From Aquiluna sp. (GTDB taxonomy: Bacteria > Actinomycetota > Actinomycetes > Actinomycetales > Microbacteriaceae), in the NCBI GenBank assembly GCA_021741585.1, contig JAIOXN010000001.1, positions 735,059 to 799,058 on the forward strand: a stretch of DNA of 64,000 nt. Direction: 5' to 3'. Positions 26,399 to 34,022 of the stretch are shown here, in pieces. The notes under the pieces were generated by a model. The model saw only the letters and a list, made by a program, of their open reading frames with translations. It made no database searches and was not told where the DNA came from. How positions within the stretch are numbered: the stretch's first letter is position 1; every line of letters begins with the position of its first letter. Made by a program: the position numbers and the translations under genes.

Positions 26399-26904
26399 TT
26401 GCTCACCTGATAGCTAAATGTTTCGTGGACAAGTTCGTTGTCCTCACCCAAGATTGGTAAGTCCTTGCTCAAATCAAAGACACCGTCGCCATCATCGAGA
26501 TAGAGCGCAGCCTGAAGCTCTTGGCTCTGCAAAAGTGGGATGTCAAAAAATAGCGTCACCGGTTGGCTCTGAGGGGTAACAAAGGCTTCGCTGACCACAA
26601 AATTCTGAGAGTTATAGATCACTAAGAATGCATTTCCGCGCGAGACCTGAATCTCATGAATCTTGAGAGTGACCCCGTCACCAACCTGATCATCGATCTC
26701 AATCTCGGAATCAGGGTCCCTGGCGTATTCCTGAACCGCGGGTTCTGAAGGAGCCGTTGATTCAGTTATCGTTCCCGGTTCTAGATATATCGCCTCTAGG
26801 TTTTCAAAGTCCTTGGCTGGGGCATTGGTGCAGGCAGCTAATGTGAGCGAACCCGCAAGGATAAGCAAGAAGGTCTTAGCTACTCTTCTTGAAATTTTTG
26901 CCAT
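26395..26904 (-). CDS. Lipoprotein of the two-component operon
   Basis: A 169-residue exported lipoprotein: basic N-terminus, hydrophobic core and lipobox LAAC (C25), an acidic linker (DPDSEIEIDDQ), then a compact beta-rich domain (VTLKIHEIQVSRGNAFLVIY, then ALYLDDGDGVFDLSKDLP). That domain resembles the DUF7282-type beta fold and includes a DxDxD-like DDGDGVFD acidic loop that could bind Ca2+ or another cation; both points are weak. It heads the operon with sensor kinase and regulator, so an accessory sensing role is possible. Confidence 0.75.
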   Translation of the reverse strand: MAKISRRVAKTFLLILAGSLTLAACTNAPAKDFENLEAIYLEPGTITESTAPSEPAVQEYARDPDSEIEIDDQVGDGVTLKIHEIQVSRGNAFLVIYNSQNFVVSEAFVTPQSQPVTLFFDIPLLQSQELQAALYLDDGDGVFDLSKDLPILGEDNELVHETFSYQVSK

Positions 26905-26945
26905 GCCCTATTCTCTCCAAGCCGCGATGAGTTTGGGGTGAGTGG

Positions 26946-26963
26946 GAAATTAGAGTTTTCTCA
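26946..26963. promoter_or_regulatory. Shared 18-base element, copy 1 (divergent promoter region)
   Basis: The stretch GAAATTAGAGTTTTCTCA lies 42 bases upstream of the lipoprotein-kinase-regulator operon and 52 bases upstream of the flavocytochrome start. A copy with a single mismatch is found at 30628-30645, upstream of the Asp/His-rich protein-apbE operon. Placement at three gene-start regions of one functional group suggests an operator, most simply for the response regulator. Confidence 0.55.
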
Positions 26964-27014
26964 CGTTGGTCACTTTCTAAAGACAACACCTTGGATTGCG
27001 GTCACAATGGACCC

Positions 27015-28415
27015 ATGACCACACAAAAGCCGGGAGTTGTAATCCTGGGCACCGGCAAACTATTGAGCTTGCAAAGAAAAACCGATTTTGTTCAAGTGCT
27101 TGCAATTGCCGGAGTGTTAATTCCCGTGCTGTTCTTTTTAGCAAACGGTGGTCTTGCAAAGGCGAACGATATTGCAAGTTGGCTAGATGTAGTGAACCGA
27201 CTTACCGCTCTGATTGGCACTTCGCTGCTATTGGTTCACATGATCTTGATTGCAAGAGTCCCTTGGTTGGAAAGAATTCTGGGCTTGGACAAACTAACCC
27301 ACGCACATAAAAAGCTCGGCAAGCCGATTCTTTACCTTTTTGTTGGCCATGCGGTTGCCGCGGTTCTGAGCTACTCGATCTCTGATCAAACCGACGTCGC
27401 TCAAACCTTTTTCCACCTGGTGATTGATTTCTCGGACCTGTTGTTTGCAACTCTTGGGCTCTTGCTAATGGTTGCCGTGGTTGTCTCTTCTATAAATGCC
27501 GCTAGGCGAAACTTGAGCTATGAGGCCTGGTATTTGATTCACCTGCTTTCATACCTCTCAATCTTTTTGGCCATCCCGCACCAATTCAGTCTTGGAACCG
27601 AGCTGTTGGCTCAGCCAATGTTGATGGGCTACTACATCGCTTTATACGTCTTCGTTGGTGCCAATATTCTCTGGTTTAGATTCCTAGTCCCGATAGTTGC
27701 GTCGGTAAGGCTTGGGCTAAAGGTGGTTTCTGTGAAACCCGAAGCCAACAAGACCACCTCGATTGAGATAGGTGGCAAAAACATTTACCGTCTTGGTGCA
27801 GAAGCCGGCCAGTTCTTTATGCTTCGTGTGTTGACCAGAAAGCAGTGGTGGCGACCACATCCATTTTCAATTAGCTCAGACCCGGTGAATTCAATTCGTT
27901 TCACTGTCGGAAATCGCGGGGATGACACCGCTTTGCTCCAAGAAATCAAGGTTGGAACCAGGGTCATTCTCGAGGGCCCATTCGGGGTTTTCAGTGAATC
28001 AAAGCGCACCAAACAACATGTGCTTCTGCTGGCTGCGGGAATTGGTGTCGCACCCATTAGAGCCCTGGCTGAGTCTCTTGCCGCAGAGCCGGGGGATGTC
28101 ACGATTGTTTATCGAGTCACCGATCGTTCTGATGCTGCCCTCATCGAGGAGCTTGAGAGGATTTCCGAATCAAAGGGCCACGTTCTGCACGTCCTTGGCG
28201 GTCCAAGACCCGAGGGCGAAGGCTTCCTACCAAAGCAGCTCGAAGACGAGCCAGCAAAACCCGAATATGCGCGCTTTATCGAATTGGCACCATTTGTTGC
28301 CGAGTCCGATATCTATATCTGCGGCCCGACCTCTTGGTCACAAGCCGCTATGGCCAGTTTGAAAAAACTTCAAATCGAAAAAACTAGCATCCACTTAGAG
28401 GAGTTTGCCTGGTGA
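27015..28415 (+). CDS. Ferric-reductase-like flavocytochrome (membrane NAD(P)H oxidoreductase)
   Basis: About 466 residues. The first 220 form a six-helix ferric-reductase-type membrane domain with paired histidines for heme (HAHKKLGKP/FVGHAVAAV and WYLIHLLSYLSIF/IPHQF). Then come an FAD-binding barrel (RPHPFSISSDP, about residue 275) and an NAD(P)-binding domain (LLAAGIGVAPIRALAES, IYICGPTSW). It should pass electrons from cytoplasmic NAD(P)H across the membrane to an outer acceptor. The downstream gene, overlapping by 4 bases, encodes an FMN-binding exported protein that is a natural acceptor. ATG was taken as start; a TTG 24 bases upstream is in frame. It may be leaderless or weakly initiated since no clear ribosome site is seen. 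Confidence 0.88.
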   Translation: MTTQKPGVVILGTGKLLSLQRKTDFVQVLAIAGVLIPVLFFLANGGLAKANDIASWLDVVNRLTALIGTSLLLVHMILIARVPWLERILGLDKLTHAHKKLGKPILYLFVGHAVAAVLSYSISDQTDVAQTFFHLVIDFSDLLFATLGLLLMVAVVVSSINAARRNLSYEAWYLIHLLSYLSIFLAIPHQFSLGTELLAQPMLMGYYIALYVFVGANILWFRFLVPIVASVRLGLKVVSVKPEANKTTSIEIGGKNIYRLGAEAGQFFMLRVLTRKQWWRPHPFSISSDPVNSIRFTVGNRGDDTALLQEIKVGTRVILEGPFGVFSESKRTKQHVLLLAAGIGVAPIRALAESLAAEPGDVTIVYRVTDRSDAALIEELERISESKGHVLHVLGGPRPEGEGFLPKQLEDEPAKPEYARFIELAPFVAESDIYICGPTSWSQAAMASLKKLQIEKTSIHLEEFAW

Positions 28416-28981
28416 GAACATCAACATTTGCCTTGACGACTCTGGTTGCAGCCAGCTCGCTAACCCTGGCTTGGAGTTATGGTCAGCAGACTTCACAGAG
28501 TGAGCTTTTGATTCCAGAACTCATAACGGGGAATCCAAACCCAACGGTCACGGAAACATCGAGCGCCCAGCCACAGGAACCTGGAACGAGCACTAGCACC
28601 CAGGCTCCTGCCACTCCCGATCCTGGCGCAACCACTCAACCGACCACAGCTCAACCAACCCAGACTCAAACCGCAACCCAAGCCCCGGCGGCGACCCAGA
28701 CCGCTACCGCCGCACCGGCACCTGTAACCAAGACCGTGACCTCTGATCCAATCGACTATAAATATGGCACGGTCCAGATTTCTATGACTAAGACTGACGG
28801 CTTAATAACCGCAATCAACATGGTGCAGGGCGATGCCACCAACGGTCGTGCCGAAGCATATGTCACTCTGATAAGTGCAACCATTCAAGTGCAGGGAACC
28901 AACTACGGAAATATCTCGGGAGCAACCTTCACCACAGATGCCTTCAAGAAGGCCGTGGATAACGTTCTAAAGAAGTTCTAA
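28412..28981 (+). CDS. Exported FMN-binding-domain protein (electron carrier)
   Basis: A 189-residue exported protein: N-terminal hydrophobic segment (7-22), a long Thr/Pro/Ala/Gln-rich linker (about 35-110) like a cell-wall-spanning stalk, then an FMN_bind domain. The flavinylation motif SGATFT is at 169-174, with T174 the expected residue for covalent FMN attachment by ApbE. It is coupled to the flavocytochrome gene by a GTGA overlap and converges on apbE with a 4-base overlap. Together these form an extracytoplasmic electron-transfer set; the final acceptor is unknown. Confidence 0.9.
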   Translation: MRTSTFALTTLVAASSLTLAWSYGQQTSQSELLIPELITGNPNPTVTETSSAQPQEPGTSTSTQAPATPDPGATTQPTTAQPTQTQTATQAPAATQTATAAPAPVTKTVTSDPIDYKYGTVQISMTKTDGLITAINMVQGDATNGRAEAYVTLISATIQVQGTNYGNISGATFTTDAFKKAVDNVLKKF

Positions 28982-29754
28982 AGGGTGGCCAAGAGCGCCG
29001 CAAAACCAGCGCTCGAGGAGATGCTCAGATCTTCACTGATTGCAATGGCACAGGCATCAGCTGGGGAAACTCGCTCCCTGAAAAGGGCCAGGGCCTGATC
29101 CCCACCGCTAATCAATGCGGTTGCCCAGATATCGGCTAGAACCAAATCCTTGGCAACCACGGTTGCCTGCAAAAAACTTGAATCCTGCTTGCGCCAAATG
29201 TGTTCACCGCGTTCTGCCGAACCGCTGGTTGCAACCGCTCTAAAGTCGGTTTTTGCTAGGTCAAGAATCAGGTTTGAACCGGCAGATTCAGATGCAATCG
29301 GCGTGAGGTTCGAAAGCCCAACCCGAAACAGCAGTGGCGAGGTGAGGCCCTTGCTCAAGAAAATATCGCCACCAGCGTTGAGCGTGAAATTGCGCAAGCC
29401 ATTGGCCTCTAGGTACCGCGCTGCATTTTGAGCAGCCCAGCTCTTCACCAGCCCGGATGGGTCATAAACACCGACGGGTGAGACCGGATCAAAAAATGAG
29501 TTAGTGCGCTCTTTCCAAACGGAAGCCTCATCGCGGATTGTCTTTTGCACTCCGCTTGCAGCATCCCAAGACAGAGCGCGTGAGTTAAGCCTCGAGATTT
29601 CAGAATCAGACTTATACAAACTGAATCTCAGATCTGCATCATCGAGAATCTCCATGGCGTTCTTGCAAATTGCTTCAAGCTCGGCAGTTGACCATTCGTC
29701 CTCTATTTGAAAAACAAATGTAGTCCCCATGCAATCTTGAGCAAATCGAAACAC
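28978..29754 (-). CDS. apbE: FAD:protein FMN transferase
   Basis: Attaches FMN covalently to Thr/Ser of target proteins, using FAD and Mg2+, on the outer side of the membrane. The 258-residue protein shows CMGTTFVFQI at the start, SLYKSDSEISRLN, PVGVYDPSGLVKSWAAQNA, LNAGGDIFL and, near the C-terminus, ADIWATALISGG. No clear signal peptide or lipobox is seen, unlike many ApbE proteins, so export route is uncertain. The neighbouring FMN-binding protein has the target motif and is the expected substrate. It is downstream of the Asp/His-rich gene by 14 bases. Confidence 0.9.
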   Translation of the reverse strand: MFRFAQDCMGTTFVFQIEDEWSTAELEAICKNAMEILDDADLRFSLYKSDSEISRLNSRALSWDAASGVQKTIRDEASVWKERTNSFFDPVSPVGVYDPSGLVKSWAAQNAARYLEANGLRNFTLNAGGDIFLSKGLTSPLLFRVGLSNLTPIASESAGSNLILDLAKTDFRAVATSGSAERGEHIWRKQDSSFLQATVVAKDLVLADIWATALISGGDQALALFRERVSPADACAIAISEDLSISSSAGFAALLATL

Positions 29755-29768
29755 CTTTGGGCTACTTT

Positions 29769-30569
29769 CTAGTCGTCATCGTCGTCGTGGTCACGGTCAT
29801 CGTCGTCGTGGTCACGGTCATCATCATCGTGGTCACGGTCATCATCATCGTGGTCACGGTCATCGTCGTCCTGGTCACGGTCATCGTCGTCATACCCAGA
29901 TGAACCTGCAGGGGTTGGACTTGAAACATTTGCTGTTCCTGAGTTTGAAGACTGTCCTGCACTAGATCCGGCCTGGGACGTCGAGCTGGAAGTCGGCGTC
30001 GGGCCTGAAACATTAGCTGTTCCCGAGGCTGGAGTTTGTCCTGCACTAGATCCGACTTGCGCGGAAGAGCCCGCATCGGGAGTCGCACTAGAAACATTTC
30101 CAGCAGCAATTGGTGATAGCTCCAATGGAGGGGCTGCTGTGGTTGGAGTTGGAGTTGGGTTTGAAGTTGGAGACTGCACCCCGGATGCTGTCGCTGATGG
30201 CAAAGGAGTGGTTCCCGTTGCCACCGTTGGATTGGCACTAGCAAGAAGATTGATGTCCGCATTGGTTGTTGCCATGGCAGTTGGCAGGTTGGAACCAACC
30301 TGGTTGGAAGCTTCTGAACCTGTGGCAGTTGGATTGGAACCCACTGCGTTGGAGGCAACTTGGCCGCTGGCAAGGGATGTGACGTCAGTGGAATCAATCT
30401 GATTCGCAGCCGAATTGGCAGTATTTGATTGAGGGACAAAGAATGCTCCGGCACCAGGCATGGCAATTGTTAGCGCGGTTGCTACAGAACCGACCGCAAT
30501 GACAGTTGAGCCAATCTTGGACGCAACGCTTGGCTTGCGGTTATCAAACTCATAAGTCTTCTTGGACAT
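29769..30569 (-). CDS. Membrane-anchored low-complexity protein with Asp/His-rich C-terminal heptad repeats
   Basis: A 266-residue protein with three zones. Residues 1-50: basic start and a hydrophobic segment (IGSTVIAVGSVATALTIAM). Residues 50-230: a Ser/Thr/Ala/Pro/Gly/Asn-rich region containing two similar blocks (GSSAGQTPASGTANVSGPTP and GSSAGQSSNSGTANVSSPTP). Residues 231-266: five copies of DDDDRD(H/Q). No family is recognised. The acidic/His tail could bind cations such as Fe, Cu or Ca. The gene has a strong AGAAGGAG ribosome site, precedes apbE in one operon and carries the shared 18-base element upstream, so it probably belongs to the flavin-redox set. Confidence 0.82.
   Translation of the reverse strand: MSKKTYEFDNRKPSVASKIGSTVIAVGSVATALTIAMPGAGAFFVPQSNTANSAANQIDSTDVTSLASGQVASNAVGSNPTATGSEASNQVGSNLPTAMATTNADINLLASANPTVATGTTPLPSATASGVQSPTSNPTPTPTTAAPPLELSPIAAGNVSSATPDAGSSAQVGSSAGQTPASGTANVSGPTPTSSSTSQAGSSAGQSSNSGTANVSSPTPAGSSGYDDDDRDQDDDDRDHDDDDRDHDDDDRDHDDDDRDHDDDDD
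29772..29885 (-). repeat. 21-base tandem repeats coding for (DDDDRDH)n
   Basis: Five in-frame 21-base units lie at the 3' end of the Asp/His-rich gene, differing mostly at synonymous third positions (GTC/ATC variants of Asp codons). Units keep reading frame, so copy number may vary without breaking the gene. Confidence 0.85.
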
Positions 30570-30627
30570 CTTGTGCTCCTTCTGATGTCCCTATCTAAAC
30601 CTTTGACTATGAAGGTGTAGTTAGTTT

Positions 30628-30645
30628 GAAATTAGACTTTTCTCA
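30628..30645. promoter_or_regulatory. Shared 18-base element, copy 2 (upstream of Asp/His-rich protein-apbE)
   Basis: The stretch GAAATTAGACTTTTCTCA differs from the copy at 26946-26963 at one base. It lies 59 bases upstream of the Asp/His-rich gene, in the same orientation relative to that gene as copy 1 has to the lipoprotein-kinase operon, and just touches the stop codon of the MFS gene. Confidence 0.55.
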
Positions 30646-31884
30646 TTTTGCTGGTTCAGGATCCATCAATCTGCCAAGTGAAAGAATGAATCTGAAGCCC
30701 AAAAGCGTGAGCAATATACACATGGTCCCGCCAACAAAATATGGAGTCCTTAGGCTGACCGTGGCCAAGAGCCCACCGAAAAGAGCACCTAGTGGCATCA
30801 TGCCCCAAACCAAAGTTCTCCTGGTTCCATGGATCCTGCCAAATAATTCATTGGGGATGATCTGGTGATAAGTGGACATCAAAAGAATGTTCCAGACCGA
30901 AATACTTGCACTCCCCAAAAGCATGAATGCGTATAGCCAATAAACGTTCGGAACAAAGCCATCCGCGAGTGTAAATGCGCTGGATGCTAATAAGCCAATC
31001 GCCATAGCCCTTGGTCTACCAAGCAGCTTTGAGATTCGAGGAGCCAGAAGTGAACCCAGGATTGAGCCAAACGCCGCCGAGGTGAAGACAACACCGAAGA
31101 CGGCGACCGGCACTTTGAGTTCCTGGGTCAAAAACAACACAAGTGTCGAACCGGTTGACGCAAAAAAGAATCCAACGGTTGCGGTGAAAACCACAAGTCT
31201 TAGAAGAATCTTGTCGTCCCAAAGGTACTTAATACCAAATCGCAGATCCTCCAAAAAGCTGGTCTGGGCGATTTGCTCCTTGGTCTTCATGACCGCCATG
31301 GCATGCGCGTATTTCACCGGAACCAACAAAATCAAAACCAAAGCCAAGCCAATGCCTAGCGTGGCAGAGATAAATGGGAGCGCAATGGCACTTGCATAAA
31401 GCAAGCCTGAAAGCGGAGCACCAATAAATTCACCGACCGTGACCGCTCCGATTTCCATTCGGGCATTGCCACGCTCCAACTGTTCTTTCTTTAGAACAAG
31501 AGGGAGAAGCGATTGAGATGCGGTGTCATAGGCAACCTCTGCGATTCCAATCGCAAAAGCCAGGGCGTAAAGAATTGGAATGTTAATAACTTCAAATACA
31601 ACGGTGAGGGCCAAAATCGCACCCATCACCAATCGAACGGCATTTGCCATTGCGATTGCCACCCTGCGATCCATCCGGTCAATCAATCCGCCAATAGGAA
31701 TCGCAAACAGCAACCAAGGCAACATCACCAAGGCAGCCAAAAGTGAAACCAGAACTGGGTCCTGGGTCAGAGTCGCTGCCAGCAATGGGGCTGCGGTCTT
31801 CAAAAGACCGTCAGCGATATTGCTTGCTAACGACGCACTCCAGATCTTGTTGAATGTGGATCCAAGCGGTTGATTCTTACTCAA
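30643..31884 (-). CDS. MFS transporter (MFS_3-like)
   Basis: A 413-residue major facilitator of the type related to macrolide exporters and the 'transmembrane secretion effector' family: FNKIWSASLASNIADGL at the start, PIGGLIDRMDRRVAIAMAN in the loop after helix 2, YDTASQSLLPLV, and about 12 membrane segments. Substrate is unknown. It starts with TTG overlapping the TGA of the GH13 lipoprotein gene, so the two are coupled; an oligosaccharide or degradation product might be exported or imported, but this is only context. Confidence 0.85.
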   Translation of the reverse strand: MSKNQPLGSTFNKIWSASLASNIADGLLKTAAPLLAATLTQDPVLVSLLAALVMLPWLLFAIPIGGLIDRMDRRVAIAMANAVRLVMGAILALTVVFEVINIPILYALAFAIGIAEVAYDTASQSLLPLVLKKEQLERGNARMEIGAVTVGEFIGAPLSGLLYASAIALPFISATLGIGLALVLILLVPVKYAHAMAVMKTKEQIAQTSFLEDLRFGIKYLWDDKILLRLVVFTATVGFFFASTGSTLVLFLTQELKVPVAVFGVVFTSAAFGSILGSLLAPRISKLLGRPRAMAIGLLASSAFTLADGFVPNVYWLYAFMLLGSASISVWNILLMSTYHQIIPNELFGRIHGTRRTLVWGMMPLGALFGGLLATVSLRTPYFVGGTMCILLTLLGFRFILSLGRLMDPEPAK

Positions 31885-33284
31885 TCTTCAAGCCTTAGAA
31901 GGACCTTGTAACTGTTTGGCTCCATTTCAATCTCTTGACCATCAGAGAGTGAAATGGGCTCAAAAACATCTTGGCCCGTGAACCAGTCGATATAGTCTCC
32001 GGCAAGATCGCCAAGTTCCAGGGTTGTAGTTTCTGGCTTTGGAGAAATGTTTACCAACACCACAACGGTGTTTGCTGGCAGTTGCTCAGTAGCGGCGACC
32101 GACCTTGAAAATGCGATTACCTTGCTGCGGTCAAAGTTCAGGGGAACCAACTCGCCACCAGCTCCGGCGCTCCAAAGTGCGGAATTGTTTTTTCGCAATG
32201 AAACCAACTGGGCGTAGAACTGCTCCCACTCGGATGAGCCCCAGGTTTCCTTGGCTCCCCAATCAAGCGAATCCTTTTCAAAGAACTCGAGTCTTCTATT
32301 CAACCCGATCTCGTTGCCGCCGTAAATCAATGGCATACCGGGGACAGTAAAGGAGAGCAATGCCATGCCCTTGACGTTATCTCCCATGCGTTCAAAGACC
32401 GTCCCAGCCCAAGAATTCTCATCGTGGTTATCAATGAAAACCATTTGGTATTTGCCGTCTTTGTATTCATAACCACTTGATTTGAGTAGCAGCCTGAACT
32501 TGCTGGCATCGGCCTTATTGGAGCCAAGCTGGTTGAAAAGGCCCATCAATCCCCAGGCGTAGTTGGTGTCAAAGGCCGAATCCAGAAGCGCAAGATTTCC
32601 GCCATCTTCAGCGAGCATAAATACCGGCTTCGATTCATCGAGCGCAACTCTTGCCGCCTCCCAGAAATCAACCGGAACGCTGTGAGCAACATCTGCGCGG
32701 AAGCCATCAACATCAAACTCATCAACCCAGTACTTCATCGCGTTGATCATCTCGGCGCGCATTTCTTGATTGTCGTAGTTCAGATCTGCAACATCAGTCC
32801 AGTCGGTTCCCATCGGAATAGCAATGTCTCCACGTGCATCTTTGGTATACCAATCTGGGTGCTCTGAGATCCATGGGTTATCCCACCCGGTGTGATTGGC
32901 CACCCAGTCCAAAATTACTTTGAACCCTAGTTTGTGAGCCTCTTCCACCAAGGATCTGAAATCCTCGTCAGTTCCAAATTCCGGGTTGACCCGGTAGTAA
33001 TTTGCCACCGCATACGGACTTCCCAAACTGCCTTTTCGGTTTGCTTCTGAGATCGGATGAATCGGCATCAACCACAGGATGTCTGCCCCAAGTTCTTTGA
33101 TTCTTGGAAGGTGCTCTTGGAATGCAGCGAAGGTGCCCTCTTGCGTGAACTGCCTGGTGTTCACCTCGTAGATGACCGCGTTAGATAGCGGGTTCTCCGG
33201 CTTCAGAACCTCATCATTTGAGGAACAGCCGGCAATAGAAAACAGCAGGCCAAAGGACAGAATTGCTGCGATGAGTTTGCGCAA
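31881..33284 (-). CDS. GH13 alpha-amylase-family lipoprotein
   Basis: A 467-residue exported glycoside hydrolase: signal peptide with lipobox IAGC (C20), then an (alpha/beta)8 barrel with the GH13 blocks VILDWVANHTG, DGFRADVAH (nucleophile Asp), MLAEDGG (acid/base Glu) and VFIDNHDENSW (stabilising Asp), and a C-terminal beta domain. It should cleave or rearrange alpha-glucans outside the membrane. Exact specificity cannot be read. It is followed by a coupled MFS gene on the same strand. Confidence 0.9.
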   Translation of the reverse strand: MRKLIAAILSFGLLFSIAGCSSNDEVLKPENPLSNAVIYEVNTRQFTQEGTFAAFQEHLPRIKELGADILWLMPIHPISEANRKGSLGSPYAVANYYRVNPEFGTDEDFRSLVEEAHKLGFKVILDWVANHTGWDNPWISEHPDWYTKDARGDIAIPMGTDWTDVADLNYDNQEMRAEMINAMKYWVDEFDVDGFRADVAHSVPVDFWEAARVALDESKPVFMLAEDGGNLALLDSAFDTNYAWGLMGLFNQLGSNKADASKFRLLLKSSGYEYKDGKYQMVFIDNHDENSWAGTVFERMGDNVKGMALLSFTVPGMPLIYGGNEIGLNRRLEFFEKDSLDWGAKETWGSSEWEQFYAQLVSLRKNNSALWSAGAGGELVPLNFDRSKVIAFSRSVAATEQLPANTVVVLVNISPKPETTTLELGDLAGDYIDWFTGQDVFEPISLSDGQEIEMEPNSYKVLLRLED

Positions 33285-33471
33285 GGAATCTCCTATAAGT
33301 CGGTTGATTCTATTTGGAATATGCGCCTACGGGGAAGTAGGGACTCATGCAAAGAGCGATGCTTTCAAGAATGACTCCTCGGCTTTTGAGTATCGTGGAG
33401 CATAAAGCTAAATCAAAGAGGTAAAACTGAAGCGACCATGGCTCACCACCCAAAAGGGTCAGAAGACCAGC

Positions 33472-33870
33472 ATGCTGCTTGGCTGGTTGCTGAGCGCATT
33501 GATATTGCTTCCATTGGCGCTTCAGTTTCAGCTTGAGGTTTCCCGCAGGGATTTTCCCGCTCTCAACACCTCTGATGTTGAGTATTGCGAAATCAGCTCC
33601 TGCGGAATCATCGAACCATTTGGTTTGGAAATCAAAAGCCTTGAGATCGTGGATTTGGAGTTCAACGCCGAACTTCACTTCGAATTTGTGAATCATAAGC
33701 GTCTCTCTGGAACCAGAGAAGTTTGGCTCAGAGTTCGCAAAGCTGACGGCACTTTGTTGGAAATGGCAAAGGGGCCAATCTATTTGGACGACAAGAGCGC
33801 AACCTTGGTCTTCAGCTTCACCGGAACCAAAGAAGAACTTGAGGACTCCAGCATTTATCTGGGCTTCTAA
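33472..33870 (+). CDS. Hypothetical single-pass membrane-anchored protein beside the rhodopsin gene
   Basis: A 132-residue protein of unknown family: a hydrophobic signal-anchor at the start (LLGWLLSALILLPLALQ) then a beta-rich extracytoplasmic part with two close cysteines (EYCEISSCGI). The ATG used has no ribosome site. The frame is open further upstream, and a CTG at 33427 with AAAGAGG five to six bases before it would add the basic segment KRPWLTTQKGQKTS, a normal flank for a signal anchor; that may be the true start. It precedes the actinorhodopsin gene by 152 bases on the same strand; a functional link is not shown. Confidence 0.6.
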   Translation: MLLGWLLSALILLPLALQFQLEVSRRDFPALNTSDVEYCEISSCGIIEPFGLEIKSLEIVDLEFNAELHFEFVNHKRLSGTREVWLRVRKADGTLLEMAKGPIYLDDKSATLVFSFTGTKEELEDSSIYLGF

Positions 33871-33952
33871 CCCCGTGACCAAATCGTTATACATTCAGGA
33901 AATTCACAGCTTTCAACTTGGTTGAGCTTCCTGTGAGTCGTGCAACGTTGCC

Positions 33953-33979
33953 GATTCGAGGAGAAGATTTCGTCGAATC
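33953..33979 (+). promoter_or_regulatory. Inverted repeat in the actinorhodopsin upstream region
   Basis: GATTCGA-N13-TCGAATC lies 44-70 bases before the rhodopsin GTG. It could be a hairpin in the mRNA leader or a regulator site. A possible -10-like TATACA is at 33888-33893 with no convincing -35, so the transcription start is unclear. Confidence 0.35.
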
Positions 33980-34022
33980 CCGCTTCTGACTTACCCAAAT
34001 CAGAATCATTGAAAGGATTCAA

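Noticed and set aside
29772-29885. Short regular 21-base repeats resembling a CRISPR-like or minisatellite array
   Set aside because: Units have no spacers, stay in frame and encode DDDDRDH heptads inside an intact gene.
29762-30466. A 234-codon alternative minus-strand frame over the Asp/His-rich gene
   Set aside because: It translates the same repeats into Thr/Met/Val runs and has no ribosome site; the other frame has a strong site and a membrane segment.
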